A stretch of DNA of 12,971 nucleotides from JAIPEK01 sp041685935 (GTDB lineage: Bacteria; Desulfobacterota; Desulfobacteria; Desulfobacterales; Desulfobacteraceae): the NCBI GenBank assembly GCA_041685935.1, contig JAWLES010000058.1, forward strand, positions 1 to 12,971, written 5' to 3'. A program made the translations under genes and the position numbers. Shown in pieces: positions 1 through 6,793 of the stretch (position 1 is its first letter; each line of letters opens with the position of its first letter). The notes beneath the pieces were generated by a model. It was given only the letters and a program-made list of their open reading frames with translations, searched no databases and was not told where the DNA came from.

Positions 1-636
1 GGGATGATAAGTAATGTGGCTGATTTTTCTTTTTGAAAAATTCTTATGCAGGATATGAAATCCTGCCTCCCTGTTAACAGGGAACACTTCAATTCCGCCG
101 GCAACCAGCAGTTCCAGGCCCTCTTTTTCGCTGGAAACCCTGTATATATCAATTTTTCCTGTTTTTTCCGCTTTTGCTATGGCAGTGCCGTAAATATTTC
201 CCAGAACCCCGCCGATGCGGTACCCCTGCAAGTCTTCAGCGGTTTTCCAGTCAAAATCTGTTTTTTCGGAATAAAAAAAGACCAGGGGGCCCTGCACAAG
301 AGTGTCAGACATATAAAAATCCTTCTCAATGGCCGGCATTTTCGCCCAGAAGCTGCACGCATCCCATACACCCATTCGGGCAAGACTCTTACTCCGCTTC
401 CATGGGAAAAACCCGAAACGTGCATCCATGCCGACAAGGCTGAAAGCCTCCTTTACAATCCGTGTAACAAGCCCCTGATGCTTCAGGTCTCTGGAGACAT
501 AAGGAGGAAACTCACCGGTTGCAATCCTTACGGTTTCCCCTGCAACAGCCTTAGAACACCATAACAGCAAAAAAATTGCCACAATACACAGAGACACGGA
601 AACCGATTTTTTTTGAACCATATTCTTCAGCTTCAT
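1..636 (-). CDS. Periplasmic solute-binding protein, family 3 type (5' part, cut by window edge)
   Basis: Reading leftward from ATG at 636, the frame stays open for 212 codons to base 1, so the C-terminal part lies outside the window. The N-terminus is a clear export signal: basic KLKNMVQKK, a hydrophobic stretch at about residues 12-25, and a probable signal peptidase I site at AVA|GET (residues 30-35). The mature part begins VRIATGEFPPY and contains FFPWKRS, the edge-strand and ligand-lobe pattern of family-3 periplasmic binding proteins (SBP_bac_3). These bind polar amino acids or similar small solutes for ABC importers or sensors. No transporter genes are seen beside it, so the ligand is unknown and it may act as a stand-alone binding protein. 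An alternative in-frame ATG lies at 621. The purine-rich AGAAGGG directly before the 636 ATG is too close to be a good ribosome site for it, so the start is uncertain. Confidence 0.8.
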   Translation of the reverse strand, partial: MKLKNMVQKKSVSVSLCIVAIFLLLWCSKAVAGETVRIATGEFPPYVSRDLKHQGLVTRIVKEAFSLVGMDARFGFFPWKRSKSLARMGVWDACSFWAKMPAIEKDFYMSDTLVQGPLVFFYSEKTDFDWKTAEDLQGYRIGGVLGNIYGTAIAKAEKTGKIDIYRVSSEKEGLELLVAGGIEVFPVNREAGFHILHKNFSKRKISHITYHP

Positions 637-705
637 CCCTTCTATCTATCCCACCCTTCTGCCACATCTGTTTCTTACTTTTCTTTCACTTCATTAAGAA
701 AACCA

Positions 706-727
706 GTGATAAAAAGTTCATTATCAC
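706..727. repeat. Operator-like inverted repeat over the leftward -10 box
   Basis: GTGATAA (706-712) and TTATCAC (721-727) form a perfect 7-base inverted repeat around an 8-base centre. The right arm lies on the -10 box of the leftward candidate promoter, which is where a repressor site would block RNA polymerase. No T-run follows it on either strand, so it does not look like a terminator. The regulator is unknown. Confidence 0.45.
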
Positions 728-750
728 CATCAAGCCCTAAGGTTTGTCAA
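720..750 (-). promoter_or_regulatory. Candidate sigma-70 promoter for the leftward binding-protein gene
   Basis: On the minus strand a perfect -35 box TTGACA occupies 750-745. A -10 box follows, read either as TGATAA (726-721, spacer 18, preceded by an extended TGG) or as GATAAT (725-720, spacer 19). Transcription would start near 713, leaving a leader of about 75 bases before ATG 636. This is assigned by motif only. Confidence 0.5.
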
Positions 751-788
751 GGCAAATTTTTCAAAGCTTGAACTCCCGGTATTTTCTC

Positions 789-818
789 TTGTGAAAATCA
801 CTTTCTTTATGGTATAAA
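789..818 (+). promoter_or_regulatory. Candidate sigma-70 promoter for the rightward lipoprotein gene
   Basis: A -35-like TTGTGA (789-794) is followed after 18 bases by TATAAA (813-818), giving a predicted transcription start near 825. The -35 region also holds a short dyad, GTGA-aaa-TCAC (791-801). It is placed properly for the gene that begins between 837 and 885. Evidence is motif and position only. Confidence 0.45.
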
Positions 819-851
819 ACAGAAAAAAAAATCCGTTTGAGACCATCGGTC

Positions 852-1631
852 ATGAAGGGACTTCTGCATAGCACAGACCAAGTGATGACGCATACGGAAT
901 CCGATACGCAAAACAACCCATGGATTAACCCTGAAAAGATCATTTCCGGGCTCATAATCCCCGCATTTGTTTTTGCGTTGCTGACCCTGCCATCCTGCAC
1001 ATTCTCGCCCAACCGGTTCAAACTTGAGAATATCGGGAAGTCTGACGTAAACCAGATAGCGGAAATTCATTTACAGAGAGCCTCCGACCTGATTGAAAAA
1101 CTTAGCATAAAAATGTATAAAAGGAATCCGGATGAACTCTCCAAAACAGAGAATCGAACCATTGAGGAAAGTGTCGAAAAAATCATTGCCTGCCCATCCC
1201 CTGGAGGATACAGGGAACTCAATTACAATAAAGGGACTGATGCGATTCTGCTGGGCCTGAGTAAAAATTTTCAAGGAGACCGGGTGTTTGCGGTAATGTA
1301 CGGCCTGTACTCAATGCTGCTCAAATCCTATGAAAACAAATGCGAGTTCTTTTTCACCGACCACCTGGACCAGCAAAAGCTTTACAACAGCGCCCGCAAT
1401 ATTGAAATTCTCGTCTGGCGCCTGAAAACCCGGGTGGATGATCAGGGGAATCCGCTGCTGCTCACCAACTGCACCGCCGGCCCGGTGATAAATATCAGTT
1501 ATGAAAGGCTCTTCGGCAAACTTATAAGCCTGCAGGACACCCTGGCTGTAATCGTTTCCGAGCGGACCAGCCGCACTATCAAAAAAGTGGTTCACTTCAC
1601 CGGTATGAGCTTCCTGCCGGTGGGACTATGA
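852..1631 (+). CDS. Putative lipoprotein of unknown function
   Basis: I do not recognise this family. From ATG 852 the product is 259 residues. A hydrophobic segment (about residues 30-46) ends in a lipobox-like LPSC with the cysteine at residue 49, which suggests signal peptidase II processing and an envelope lipoprotein. Proline at -2 is tolerated but not ideal. The mature part begins TFSPNRF, looks largely helical, and holds the motifs ACPSPGGYRELNYNKG and FFFTDHLDQQ and three more cysteines. Its lengthy soluble part shows no enzyme motif that I can identify. The start is uncertain: TTG 837, ATG 852 and ATG 885 are all in frame, and none has a strong ribosome site. ATG 885 would give a shorter, more typical signal peptide, with the cysteine at 38. 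The stop overlaps the stop of the convergent M48 gene by six bases. Its neighbours give no functional clue. Confidence 0.7.
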   Translation: MKGLLHSTDQVMTHTESDTQNNPWINPEKIISGLIIPAFVFALLTLPSCTFSPNRFKLENIGKSDVNQIAEIHLQRASDLIEKLSIKMYKRNPDELSKTENRTIEESVEKIIACPSPGGYRELNYNKGTDAILLGLSKNFQGDRVFAVMYGLYSMLLKSYENKCEFFFTDHLDQQKLYNSARNIEILVWRLKTRVDDQGNPLLLTNCTAGPVINISYERLFGKLISLQDTLAVIVSERTSRTIKKVVHFTGMSFLPVGL

Positions 1632-3452
1632 CTCTTCACCGATAAATCTTGAAAGCTGCTGCTTATAGTACGTAACTTTGGAAGAATCGGCTTTTGAAAG
1701 GGCCTCTTTTGCGGCCTTTACAGCATTCCCCATGTCATTGTTTACATAGCAGGCCTCTGCGTATGTATCCAGAATAAATGCCTCCCTGCTGATCTCCAAA
1801 GCTTGTTTGGACAGTTCAAGTGCCTTTTTCCCGTTCCGAAGCGATTTATCTTCACAGGTTGCGTACAGCCATGCAAGATTGTTCAGCGCATGAAGATTTT
1901 CCGGATCAATCCGCAGAACATTCTCCCATGCGCCCCTGGCCTCTTCATATTTGCCCATGTCATAGTAGTAATCCCCGACAATAGTATACAGGTCGGAATT
2001 TTCCGGTTCCACCCGGATTTTCCGCTCAAGCACTTTTTCAGCGATATAATTTTTAAAAAGTTTGTTCCCGCTGCCGAAATTGACGGAATATCCAAGCCCG
2101 AACACAAGGATCGTAACCAGCACATATCCTGTAATCATGAATTTCAGCTTCCGGTCATGCTGTTTGATATACGATTCGTCATACCGGCACTTTTCAAGAA
2201 ACCGAACCCTCTCTTTTATGCTGAAATGGTGCCAGTTGGGTTTATCCCAGGACTGTCCGCTGAACCTGGCGATCTTGTTGAAGGTGGAAATCAGAGCGCC
2301 CGGATCCCTGGTCAGGGTAAATACATACGTATCAGCCTGGCGCTCGAAATTCCGCATGAAAAATCCGAACACATACCTGAAGTACAAAACAAAAAGGAGG
2401 ATGAGAAACAGGCTGAAACAGGCGGTTACAGCCGTATCATGGCTGACCCCGAGGAATGCGGAAACCGTGAAAAGACCTTTGCCTGAATAAATAAGAAGCA
2501 TGACCGGGTCGAAAACAAAATAGATAAACCCGATGTACCCAGCAAAAAAAAGAATATAGTACAAAAGATGATGATTTTTTACATGCCCGATTTCATGGGC
2601 GATCACTGAATCAATCTCGTCATCTTCCAGAAGCCGTATCAAAGCGGGGGTTACAAGGATATAACGGAACCTGCCCCAAATCCCCATCACTCCTGCGGTT
2701 ATCATGGAACCGCCGAACAGCTCCCATTTCAGGATATCTGCATATCTAAGCTGAGCCATGGAGCAGACACGCCGAATCCTGTCTCTGACCATGGAAGGTT
2801 CAAGCGGATTGCAGCGCCAAAGCCTGCGGATCATATAAGGTCCGAAAACCGCCACCGCCACAAGGAATACGAGCACATAACTGACCTCCCCCAAAGGAGA
2901 CGTCAGGAAATCGGAAAGGAAGGGAAAAGGGAGAATATGGAGAATATCCGCCACAACAGACAACAAAAACCATGGCAGCAGCGCAGGAAGGGAAAAGGAT
3001 ATATTGGATATCACAAAATTTCTTTTTGAAACCGAACTTGAAAAAAATTCCTTCTGAACAACCCAGGCCGAATCCCACACAATAACCAGATAAAAAAGGA
3101 ACAACAAGAGGAACAAAACCGCCTCAAGGGTAGGGAAAAGCCTGAATATAGCAAAATCGGAAAAAAGAAGCTTCAGGCGGAAAAAGTACAGATCCATCCC
3201 GAAAAGAAAAAGTGCGAGAATGGAAAACCGGGTCAAAAGATTGTTAAGCTTATGGTCGGTGACCTCCCTGTCAATCACGGCAGACCTGGCAGCCAGCCTG
3301 TTAAAGGAAGCCCTGGACAAAACCGCAAATACAACAGCCGATAAAAACGCGTAAAAAAGAGCATGCTCCGGAGGGCTGTCCACACCTTCGGGATAATGGC
3401 ATGTGGTATAAACAATCAGGGCGACAAGAAAGTAGATAAAGTTGGAAAACAT
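1626..3452 (-). CDS. Membrane M48 family metallopeptidase with C-terminal TPR region
   Basis: This is a 608-residue predicted zinc protease of the Ste24/HtpX group (M48). The N-terminal third carries several strong hydrophobic segments (about residues 5-20, 35-48, 78-100, 108-130, 150-170 and 190-206). The catalytic zinc motif HEIGH is at 286-290 in SVIAHEIGHVKNHH. It is followed by two more membrane segments (about 296-320 and 340-365) and by the third ligand region NFERQAD, with Glu370. HHFSIKERVRFL (408-419) matches the conserved block after the active site in this family. A further membrane segment (about 438-455) leads to a soluble tail at about 485-600 with TPR-like repeats (GDYYYDMGKYEEARGAWENV and ALNNLAWLYATCEDK). 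Family members degrade or process membrane proteins, and the TPR tail probably selects partners or substrates. The specific substrate is unknown. The gene follows trhA after 62 bases and may share its transcript. Confidence 0.9.
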   Translation of the reverse strand: MFSNFIYFLVALIVYTTCHYPEGVDSPPEHALFYAFLSAVVFAVLSRASFNRLAARSAVIDREVTDHKLNNLLTRFSILALFLFGMDLYFFRLKLLFSDFAIFRLFPTLEAVLFLLLFLFYLVIVWDSAWVVQKEFFSSSVSKRNFVISNISFSLPALLPWFLLSVVADILHILPFPFLSDFLTSPLGEVSYVLVFLVAVAVFGPYMIRRLWRCNPLEPSMVRDRIRRVCSMAQLRYADILKWELFGGSMITAGVMGIWGRFRYILVTPALIRLLEDDEIDSVIAHEIGHVKNHHLLYYILFFAGYIGFIYFVFDPVMLLIYSGKGLFTVSAFLGVSHDTAVTACFSLFLILLFVLYFRYVFGFFMRNFERQADTYVFTLTRDPGALISTFNKIARFSGQSWDKPNWHHFSIKERVRFLEKCRYDESYIKQHDRKLKFMITGYVLVTILVFGLGYSVNFGSGNKLFKNYIAEKVLERKIRVEPENSDLYTIVGDYYYDMGKYEEARGAWENVLRIDPENLHALNNLAWLYATCEDKSLRNGKKALELSKQALEISREAFILDTYAEACYVNNDMGNAVKAAKEALSKADSSKVTYYKQQLSRFIGEES

Positions 3453-3466
3453 GAAGATACCCGTGA

Positions 3467-3509
3467 ATAAAAAATAGCGACCGGCTGCTGATGTCAGGCT
3501 TATGCCGTC
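3467..3509 (-). terminator. Possible weak terminator between trhA and the M48 gene
   Basis: On the minus strand, GACGGC (3509-3504) pairs with GCCGGTC (3485-3479) with one bulged base and an 18-base loop. After a short gap comes the T-rich run ATTTTTTATT (3476-3467). This is the order of an intrinsic terminator, but the stem is short and imperfect. It may only reduce read-through into the M48 gene. Confidence 0.35.
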
Positions 3510-3514
3510 AGGAT

Positions 3515-4174
3515 CTAAAGAACCATTACATATTTGAAAACAGCCCAGAAATGACAGAAACTGCCGGCCATCACAAACAGATGCCAGATTTCATGGAATC
3601 CGAATATGCCGGGAACAAGATTCGGCTTTTTAACGGAATAGATCACTGCCCCGACACTGTAAAAAAGACCGCCTGAAACGAGCCATGCAAGCCCGCCCGG
3701 CTGGAGGTGTGTGGCCAGAGGGTAAACCGCTGTAATACAAAGCCATCCCATCAAAAGGTACAGCAATGTTGACACCCATCTGGGGACATTCACCCCGGAA
3801 ATCTTGATCACCGACCCTGCTGCGGCAAGGCCCCATATGACCCCGAACAGGCTCCATCCCCAGGCTCCCCGCATAGGCACAAGGCAAAAAGGCGTATATG
3901 AGCCTGCAATCAAAAGATAGATCATCACATGATCAATCCTCCTGAAAATCGTTAAAAGGGACGGGGATACTTTCAGGCCGTGATACAGGGAACTTGAAGT
4001 ATACATCAGTACAAGCGTGGAGCCGAAAATACTGAAGGAAACCACATGCCAGACAGATGCATTGGCCGCAGACATGGCCACCAGAACGCTCAGCCCGGCA
4101 ATGGAAGCAATCGCTCCGGCTGCATGGGATACCGTATTCACAGGCTCTCTTAAAATTCTATTCAATTCACACAT
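3515..4174 (-). CDS. trhA: PAQR/hemolysin III family membrane protein TrhA
   Basis: This 219-residue integral membrane protein has about seven hydrophobic segments and the full motif set of the bacterial hemolysin III (YqfA/TrhA, PAQR) family. The motifs are EPVNTVSHAAG near the N-terminus (residues 10-20), SSLYHG (61-66), RRIDHVMIYLLIAGSYTPF (78-96) and GFHEIWHLFVMAGSFCHFW (192-210). In the superfamily, the histidines and aspartate (here H65, D81, H194, H198) form a zinc site inside the membrane, consistent with hydrolase-like chemistry. In E. coli the member is linked to membrane energetics and lipid homeostasis rather than haemolysis. Length is normal for the family. The start is supported by AAGGAGG (4184-4178), although the spacing of three bases to ATG is short. 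The gene points away from the aap operon, and the M48 peptidase gene lies downstream. Confidence 0.92.
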   Translation of the reverse strand: MCELNRILREPVNTVSHAAGAIASIAGLSVLVAMSAANASVWHVVSFSIFGSTLVLMYTSSSLYHGLKVSPSLLTIFRRIDHVMIYLLIAGSYTPFCLVPMRGAWGWSLFGVIWGLAAAGSVIKISGVNVPRWVSTLLYLLMGWLCITAVYPLATHLQPGGLAWLVSGGLFYSVGAVIYSVKKPNLVPGIFGFHEIWHLFVMAGSFCHFWAVFKYVMVL

Positions 4175-4177
4175 AAT

Positions 4178-4184
4178 CCTCCTT
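4178..4184 (-). promoter_or_regulatory. Ribosome binding site of trhA
   Basis: On the minus strand AAGGAGG is a near-perfect Shine-Dalgarno sequence, three bases before ATG 4174. In-frame TTG at codon 4 would have a spacing of 12. The ATG remains the better choice because EPVNTVSH, close to the N-terminus, belongs to the family. Confidence 0.6.
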
Positions 4185-4239
4185 ATATACCATCAAACAG
4201 CAGAGGGACACCAGTGATTTCTTTGTTTACATTTTTTTT

Positions 4240-4294
4240 ACCTGCAGCCCTGCAAAGCAGGTGCCACTTTACCCGTGCCTTCCGGAAATGGTAG
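4240..4294. repeat. Structured intergenic patch with competing hairpins
   Basis: ACCTGC (4240-4245) can pair with GCAGGT (4257-4262). The second copy of CCTGC (4249-4253) can instead pair with the same GCAGG (4257-4261) around an AAA loop. The two structures are mutually exclusive. Downstream, TACC (4270-4273) can pair with GGTA (4290-4293), enclosing the palindrome TTCCGGAA (4280-4287). It could be an RNA leader element of either flanking gene or a protein-binding site. No known class is recognised. Confidence 0.35.
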
Positions 4295-4366
4295 CCTGTC
4301 CGCAAACAATTGCAATTTATTTTATCAATTCCATTTATCCAATGTATTTTTTTTAAAAAAATGTAT

Positions 4367-4394
4367 TTGAAAAAAATTACTGATATGCTATGTC
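4367..4394 (+). promoter_or_regulatory. Weak candidate promoter for the aap operon
   Basis: TTGAAA (4367-4372), then a 16-base spacer, then TATGTC (4389-4394). It would give a leader of about 115 bases before aapJ. The -10 box is poor, and the AT-rich surroundings offer other choices (for example TTTACG near 4412 with TAATAC near 4436), so placement is uncertain. Confidence 0.25.
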
Positions 4395-4502
4395 TATGTT
4401 GCTTGTGAACTTTACGCTTTATGACACAAAGGCTTAATACAGGTGTTCCGGATGAATAATCATTTTATTCGTTCTTTTTATACGTAAACCCGAAACTCAC
4501 AC

Positions 4503-4509
4503 AGGAGGT
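4503..4509 (+). promoter_or_regulatory. Strong ribosome binding site of aapJ
   Basis: AGGAGGT is a consensus Shine-Dalgarno sequence with an ideal 7-base spacing to ATG 4517. It fixes the start and predicts high translation of the binding protein, in contrast with the weak site of aapQ. Confidence 0.85.
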
Positions 4510-4516
4510 ATTAAGT

Positions 4517-5530
4517 ATGAAGTTTATCAAATTATTAACCGCATTATTAACCGTGCTCTTCTTTACCACGCTGGCCATGGCCGGCACACTGGAGGACGTA
4601 AAAGAAAGAGGCTACATCAAAGTAGGCGTAAACGGCGGTGTTTACGGGTTCAGCAAACCCAATGAGGAAGGGGTCTGGGAGGGCCTTGATGTGGATACGG
4701 CAAAAGCGGTTGCAGCTGCAGTATTCGGTGATGCGGAAAAAGTTGATTTCACCTCACTGACAGCGGTACAGAGGCTTCCGGCTCTTCAGTCCAGCGAGAT
4801 CGATGTTCTCTGCCGGAACACCACCCAGACACTTACCAGGGAAACCAAAAACTCCCTGAATTTCGTACAGACCAATTTTTACGACGGCCAGGGCTTCCTA
4901 ATCCGCAAGGACATGGGTGTTGACAGCGCAAAGGAACTAAGCGGCGCAACCGTATGCGTTCTTCCGGGAACAACCACCGAAATGAACGCAGCCGATTTCT
5001 TCCGAACCAACAACATGAAATGGAAACCGGTTGTCATAGAAAACACATCCGAACTTAACAAGGCGTTTTTCGCAGGAAGATGCGACTGCCTGACAAGTGA
5101 TTCCTCGCAGCTTGCCGCACAGAGAGCTGTTGCCCCGAACCCGGATGACTACGAAATACTCCCTGAAATCATCTCAAAAGAGCCCCTTGCTCCTGTTGTA
5201 CGCCACGGAGATGATGAATGGTACGACATTGTCAACTGGACCGTAATGGCGCTGATCCAGGCCGAGGAATTCGGCATCAACTCAAAGAATGTGGATGAGT
5301 TTCTCGACAGCGACAATCCTTCCATCAAGCGCCTCCTCGGTGTTACACCGGGCATGGGGAAAAACCTCGGCCTTGACGAGAAGTGGGCCTACAACATCAT
5401 TAAACAGGTGGGCAACTACGGTGAAATCTATGAGCGGAACGTAGGACCGGACACGGCTCTCGGTATCGAAAGAACCCTGAACGCACTCTGGACCGACGGC
5501 GGACTCATGTACGCATCCCCGATCAGATAA
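4517..5530 (+). CDS. aapJ: General L-amino-acid ABC transporter, periplasmic binding protein AapJ
   Basis: The product has 337 residues, the usual length for AapJ/BztA/YhdW, the binding subunit of the broad-range polar amino-acid importer (PAAT family). A Sec signal peptide (MKFIKLL..., hydrophobic to about residue 20) ends at the signal peptidase I site AMA|GTLEDV (cleavage after residue 22). The mature protein begins with the subgroup's typical TLEDVKERGYIKVGVN. It contains the family-3 binding-protein signature GLDVDTAKAVAAAVFG (57-71), followed by DVLCRNTTQTLTRE (96-109), VCVLPGTT (146-153) and the subgroup-specific GRCDCLTSDSSQLA (187-200). It captures amino acids in the periplasm and delivers them to AapQ/AapM. 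It is first in the operon, has a consensus ribosome site, and is followed by a hairpin that should favour its abundance over the membrane subunits. Exact substrate preference cannot be read from the sequence. Relatives accept many L-amino acids, including glutamate, glutamine and aspartate. Confidence 0.95.
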   Translation: MKFIKLLTALLTVLFFTTLAMAGTLEDVKERGYIKVGVNGGVYGFSKPNEEGVWEGLDVDTAKAVAAAVFGDAEKVDFTSLTAVQRLPALQSSEIDVLCRNTTQTLTRETKNSLNFVQTNFYDGQGFLIRKDMGVDSAKELSGATVCVLPGTTTEMNAADFFRTNNMKWKPVVIENTSELNKAFFAGRCDCLTSDSSQLAAQRAVAPNPDDYEILPEIISKEPLAPVVRHGDDEWYDIVNWTVMALIQAEEFGINSKNVDEFLDSDNPSIKRLLGVTPGMGKNLGLDEKWAYNIIKQVGNYGEIYERNVGPDTALGIERTLNALWTDGGLMYASPIR

Positions 5531-5547
5531 TTTTCAATGTTTAAATC

Positions 5548-5586
5548 AAAGGCGCCTTGATTCATCAAAACAATCAGGCGCCTTTT
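5548..5586 (+). terminator. Intercistronic hairpin between aapJ and aapQ (partial terminator or mRNA stabiliser)
   Basis: AAAGGCGCCTTGATT (5548-5562) pairs with AATCAGGCGCCTTT (5572-5585) with a single bulged T, giving a GC-rich 14-base-pair stem with a 9-base loop. Only four T residues follow (5583-5586), partly inside the stem. This is the common arrangement after binding-protein genes of ABC operons: it ends or protects most transcripts after the first gene and lets some read-through reach the permease genes. Confidence 0.75.
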
Positions 5587-5605
5587 AAAGTGACGGCGAT
5601 CTATT

Positions 5606-6787
5606 ATGGAAAACCATACCACTACCGCAGAAGAGAAAGTTCCGTTCTGGCTCGACCCTGACAAACGTTCGATTATATTTCAAATCCTTACGTTTCTCAT
5701 GGTGGGGCTCCTTGCTTTCTACCTTGTCAACAACACTTTGACAAATATGGAAAAGCAGAACATTTCATCCGGGTTCGATTTCCTTGGCAAGGAAGCCTCC
5801 TTTGAAGTAGGAGAATCGCCCATTGAGTATTCAGCAGCCGATTCCTACGCCAAAGCCCTGCTGGTCGGCTTTCTAAACACACTTAAAGTCTCGTTTCTCG
5901 GCATTGTTCTTTGTACCATAATCGGCGTATTTGTAGGGGTGGCAAGGCTGTCTTCCAACTGGCTTGTGTCAAAGATGGCCATGGCCTACATTGAATTGAT
6001 GCAGAACATTCCCGTACTGCTGCAGCTTTTTTTCTGGTACGCCCTTTTTTACGAAATTTTCCCATCCCCTAGAGGGGCGCTCAATCCCATGGCCGGGGTA
6101 TTCTTATGCAACCGTGGAACGGCCCTGGGCGTACCGGCAGCCCATCCCGCGAACATGTATATACTCCTTGCCCTGGTTTCAGGGATAGTGATTTCATTCA
6201 TAATCCATAAATGGGCCAAAAAAAGGCTCTTTGAAACCGGAAAAATGTTTCCGGTCTTCTGGACTTCGGCGATTATCATACTTGCCCTCCCGACGATTGT
6301 CTGGTTTCTTGCCGGCACCCCAACCAAAATGGACTTACCCAGTCTCCAGGGGTTTAATTTTAAAGGCGGCATAATGCTCTCTCCGGAATTCACCGCCCTT
6401 CTTCTCGGGTTGACCATTTACACCTCCGCTTTCGTTGCCGAGGCTGTGAGGGCCGGAATCCAGTCCGTAACCAGAGGGCAGACCGAAGCCGCCCATTCCA
6501 TAGGACTGAAAAGCAGGCATGTATTGAGCCTTGTGATCCTTCCCCAGGCAATGCGGGTCATCATTCCCCCGCTGACAAGCCAGATGCTGAACCTTACCAA
6601 AAACAGCTCCCTTGCCATCGCCATAGGTTTTCCCGACTTTGTGTCCGTGGCCAACACCACCATAAACCAGACCGGGCAATCCATTGAAGGTGTTGCGCTG
6701 ATAATGGGATGCTACCTTATATTCAGCCTGAGCACTTCGGTTTTTATGAACTGGTACAACAAAAAATCACAACTTGTGGAAAGATAA
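5606..6787 (+). CDS. aapQ: General L-amino-acid ABC transporter, permease AapQ
   Basis: The product is a 393-residue inner-membrane permease of the AapQ/BztB type, larger than most amino-acid permeases (about 220 residues), as is normal for this subgroup. After a cytosolic N-terminus come a membrane segment (about 25-42) and a periplasmic stretch (FDFLGKEASFEVGESPI). The transport core includes GFLNTLKVSFLGIVLCTIIGVFVGVARL (from about 88) and AYIELMQNIPVLLQLFFWY (127-145), then extra membrane segments at about 185-200 and 218-236. The cytosolic EAA loop, which docks on the ATPase, spans about 279-321 (AEAVRAGIQSVTRGQTEAA and LPQAMRVIIPP). It pairs with AapM as a heterodimeric channel. It lies 75 bases after aapJ and 6 bases before aapM. 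There is no good Shine-Dalgarno sequence before ATG 5606, which fits lower expression than aapJ. Confidence 0.94.
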   Translation: MENHTTTAEEKVPFWLDPDKRSIIFQILTFLMVGLLAFYLVNNTLTNMEKQNISSGFDFLGKEASFEVGESPIEYSAADSYAKALLVGFLNTLKVSFLGIVLCTIIGVFVGVARLSSNWLVSKMAMAYIELMQNIPVLLQLFFWYALFYEIFPSPRGALNPMAGVFLCNRGTALGVPAAHPANMYILLALVSGIVISFIIHKWAKKRLFETGKMFPVFWTSAIIILALPTIVWFLAGTPTKMDLPSLQGFNFKGGIMLSPEFTALLLGLTIYTSAFVAEAVRAGIQSVTRGQTEAAHSIGLKSRHVLSLVILPQAMRVIIPPLTSQMLNLTKNSSLAIAIGFPDFVSVANTTINQTGQSIEGVALIMGCYLIFSLSTSVFMNWYNKKSQLVER

Positions 6788-6793
6788 ACTCTT

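Larger units (their letters stand above)
4175..4516. other. Divergent intergenic region between trhA and aapJ
   Basis: These 342 bases hold no credible gene. The trhA-proximal half contains a GC-richer patch with inverted repeats (4240-4300). The rest is very AT-rich, with T8A7-like runs around 4344-4360, and must carry the aapJ promoter. No tRNA, terminator or insertion sequence is visible here. The A- or T-rich tracts flank the hairpins on the wrong side to make a terminator in either direction. Confidence 0.6.

Noticed and set aside
46..564. A rightward open frame of 172 codons at the left edge
   Set aside because: It lies opposite the binding-protein gene, whose minus-strand frame shows a signal peptide and family-3 binding-protein pattern over its whole length. 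The rightward product has no recognisable features.
1803..2486. A rightward open frame of 227 codons inside the M48 gene
   Set aside because: It is the antisense of the TPR and catalytic regions, whose motifs (HEIGH, NFERQAD, TPR blocks) are clear on the other strand. It has no start signals or family features.
4231..4262. Hairpin next to a T8 run as an intrinsic terminator
   Set aside because: On the plus strand the T-run precedes the hairpin, and on the minus strand the hairpin is followed by A residues, so the order is wrong for a terminator in both directions.
4261..4316. Resemblance to part of a cobalamin riboswitch (GGTGCCAC, TTCCGGAA, CTGTCCGCAAAC)
   Set aside because: The GGGAA core and the B12-box order are missing, and neighbouring genes have no known cobalamin link. 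The similarity is limited to short scattered words.
4340..4378. AT-rich tract with T and A runs, considered as an attachment site or insertion scar
   Set aside because: No flanking direct repeats, integrase gene or disrupted gene is present. It is better explained as an AT-rich promoter region.
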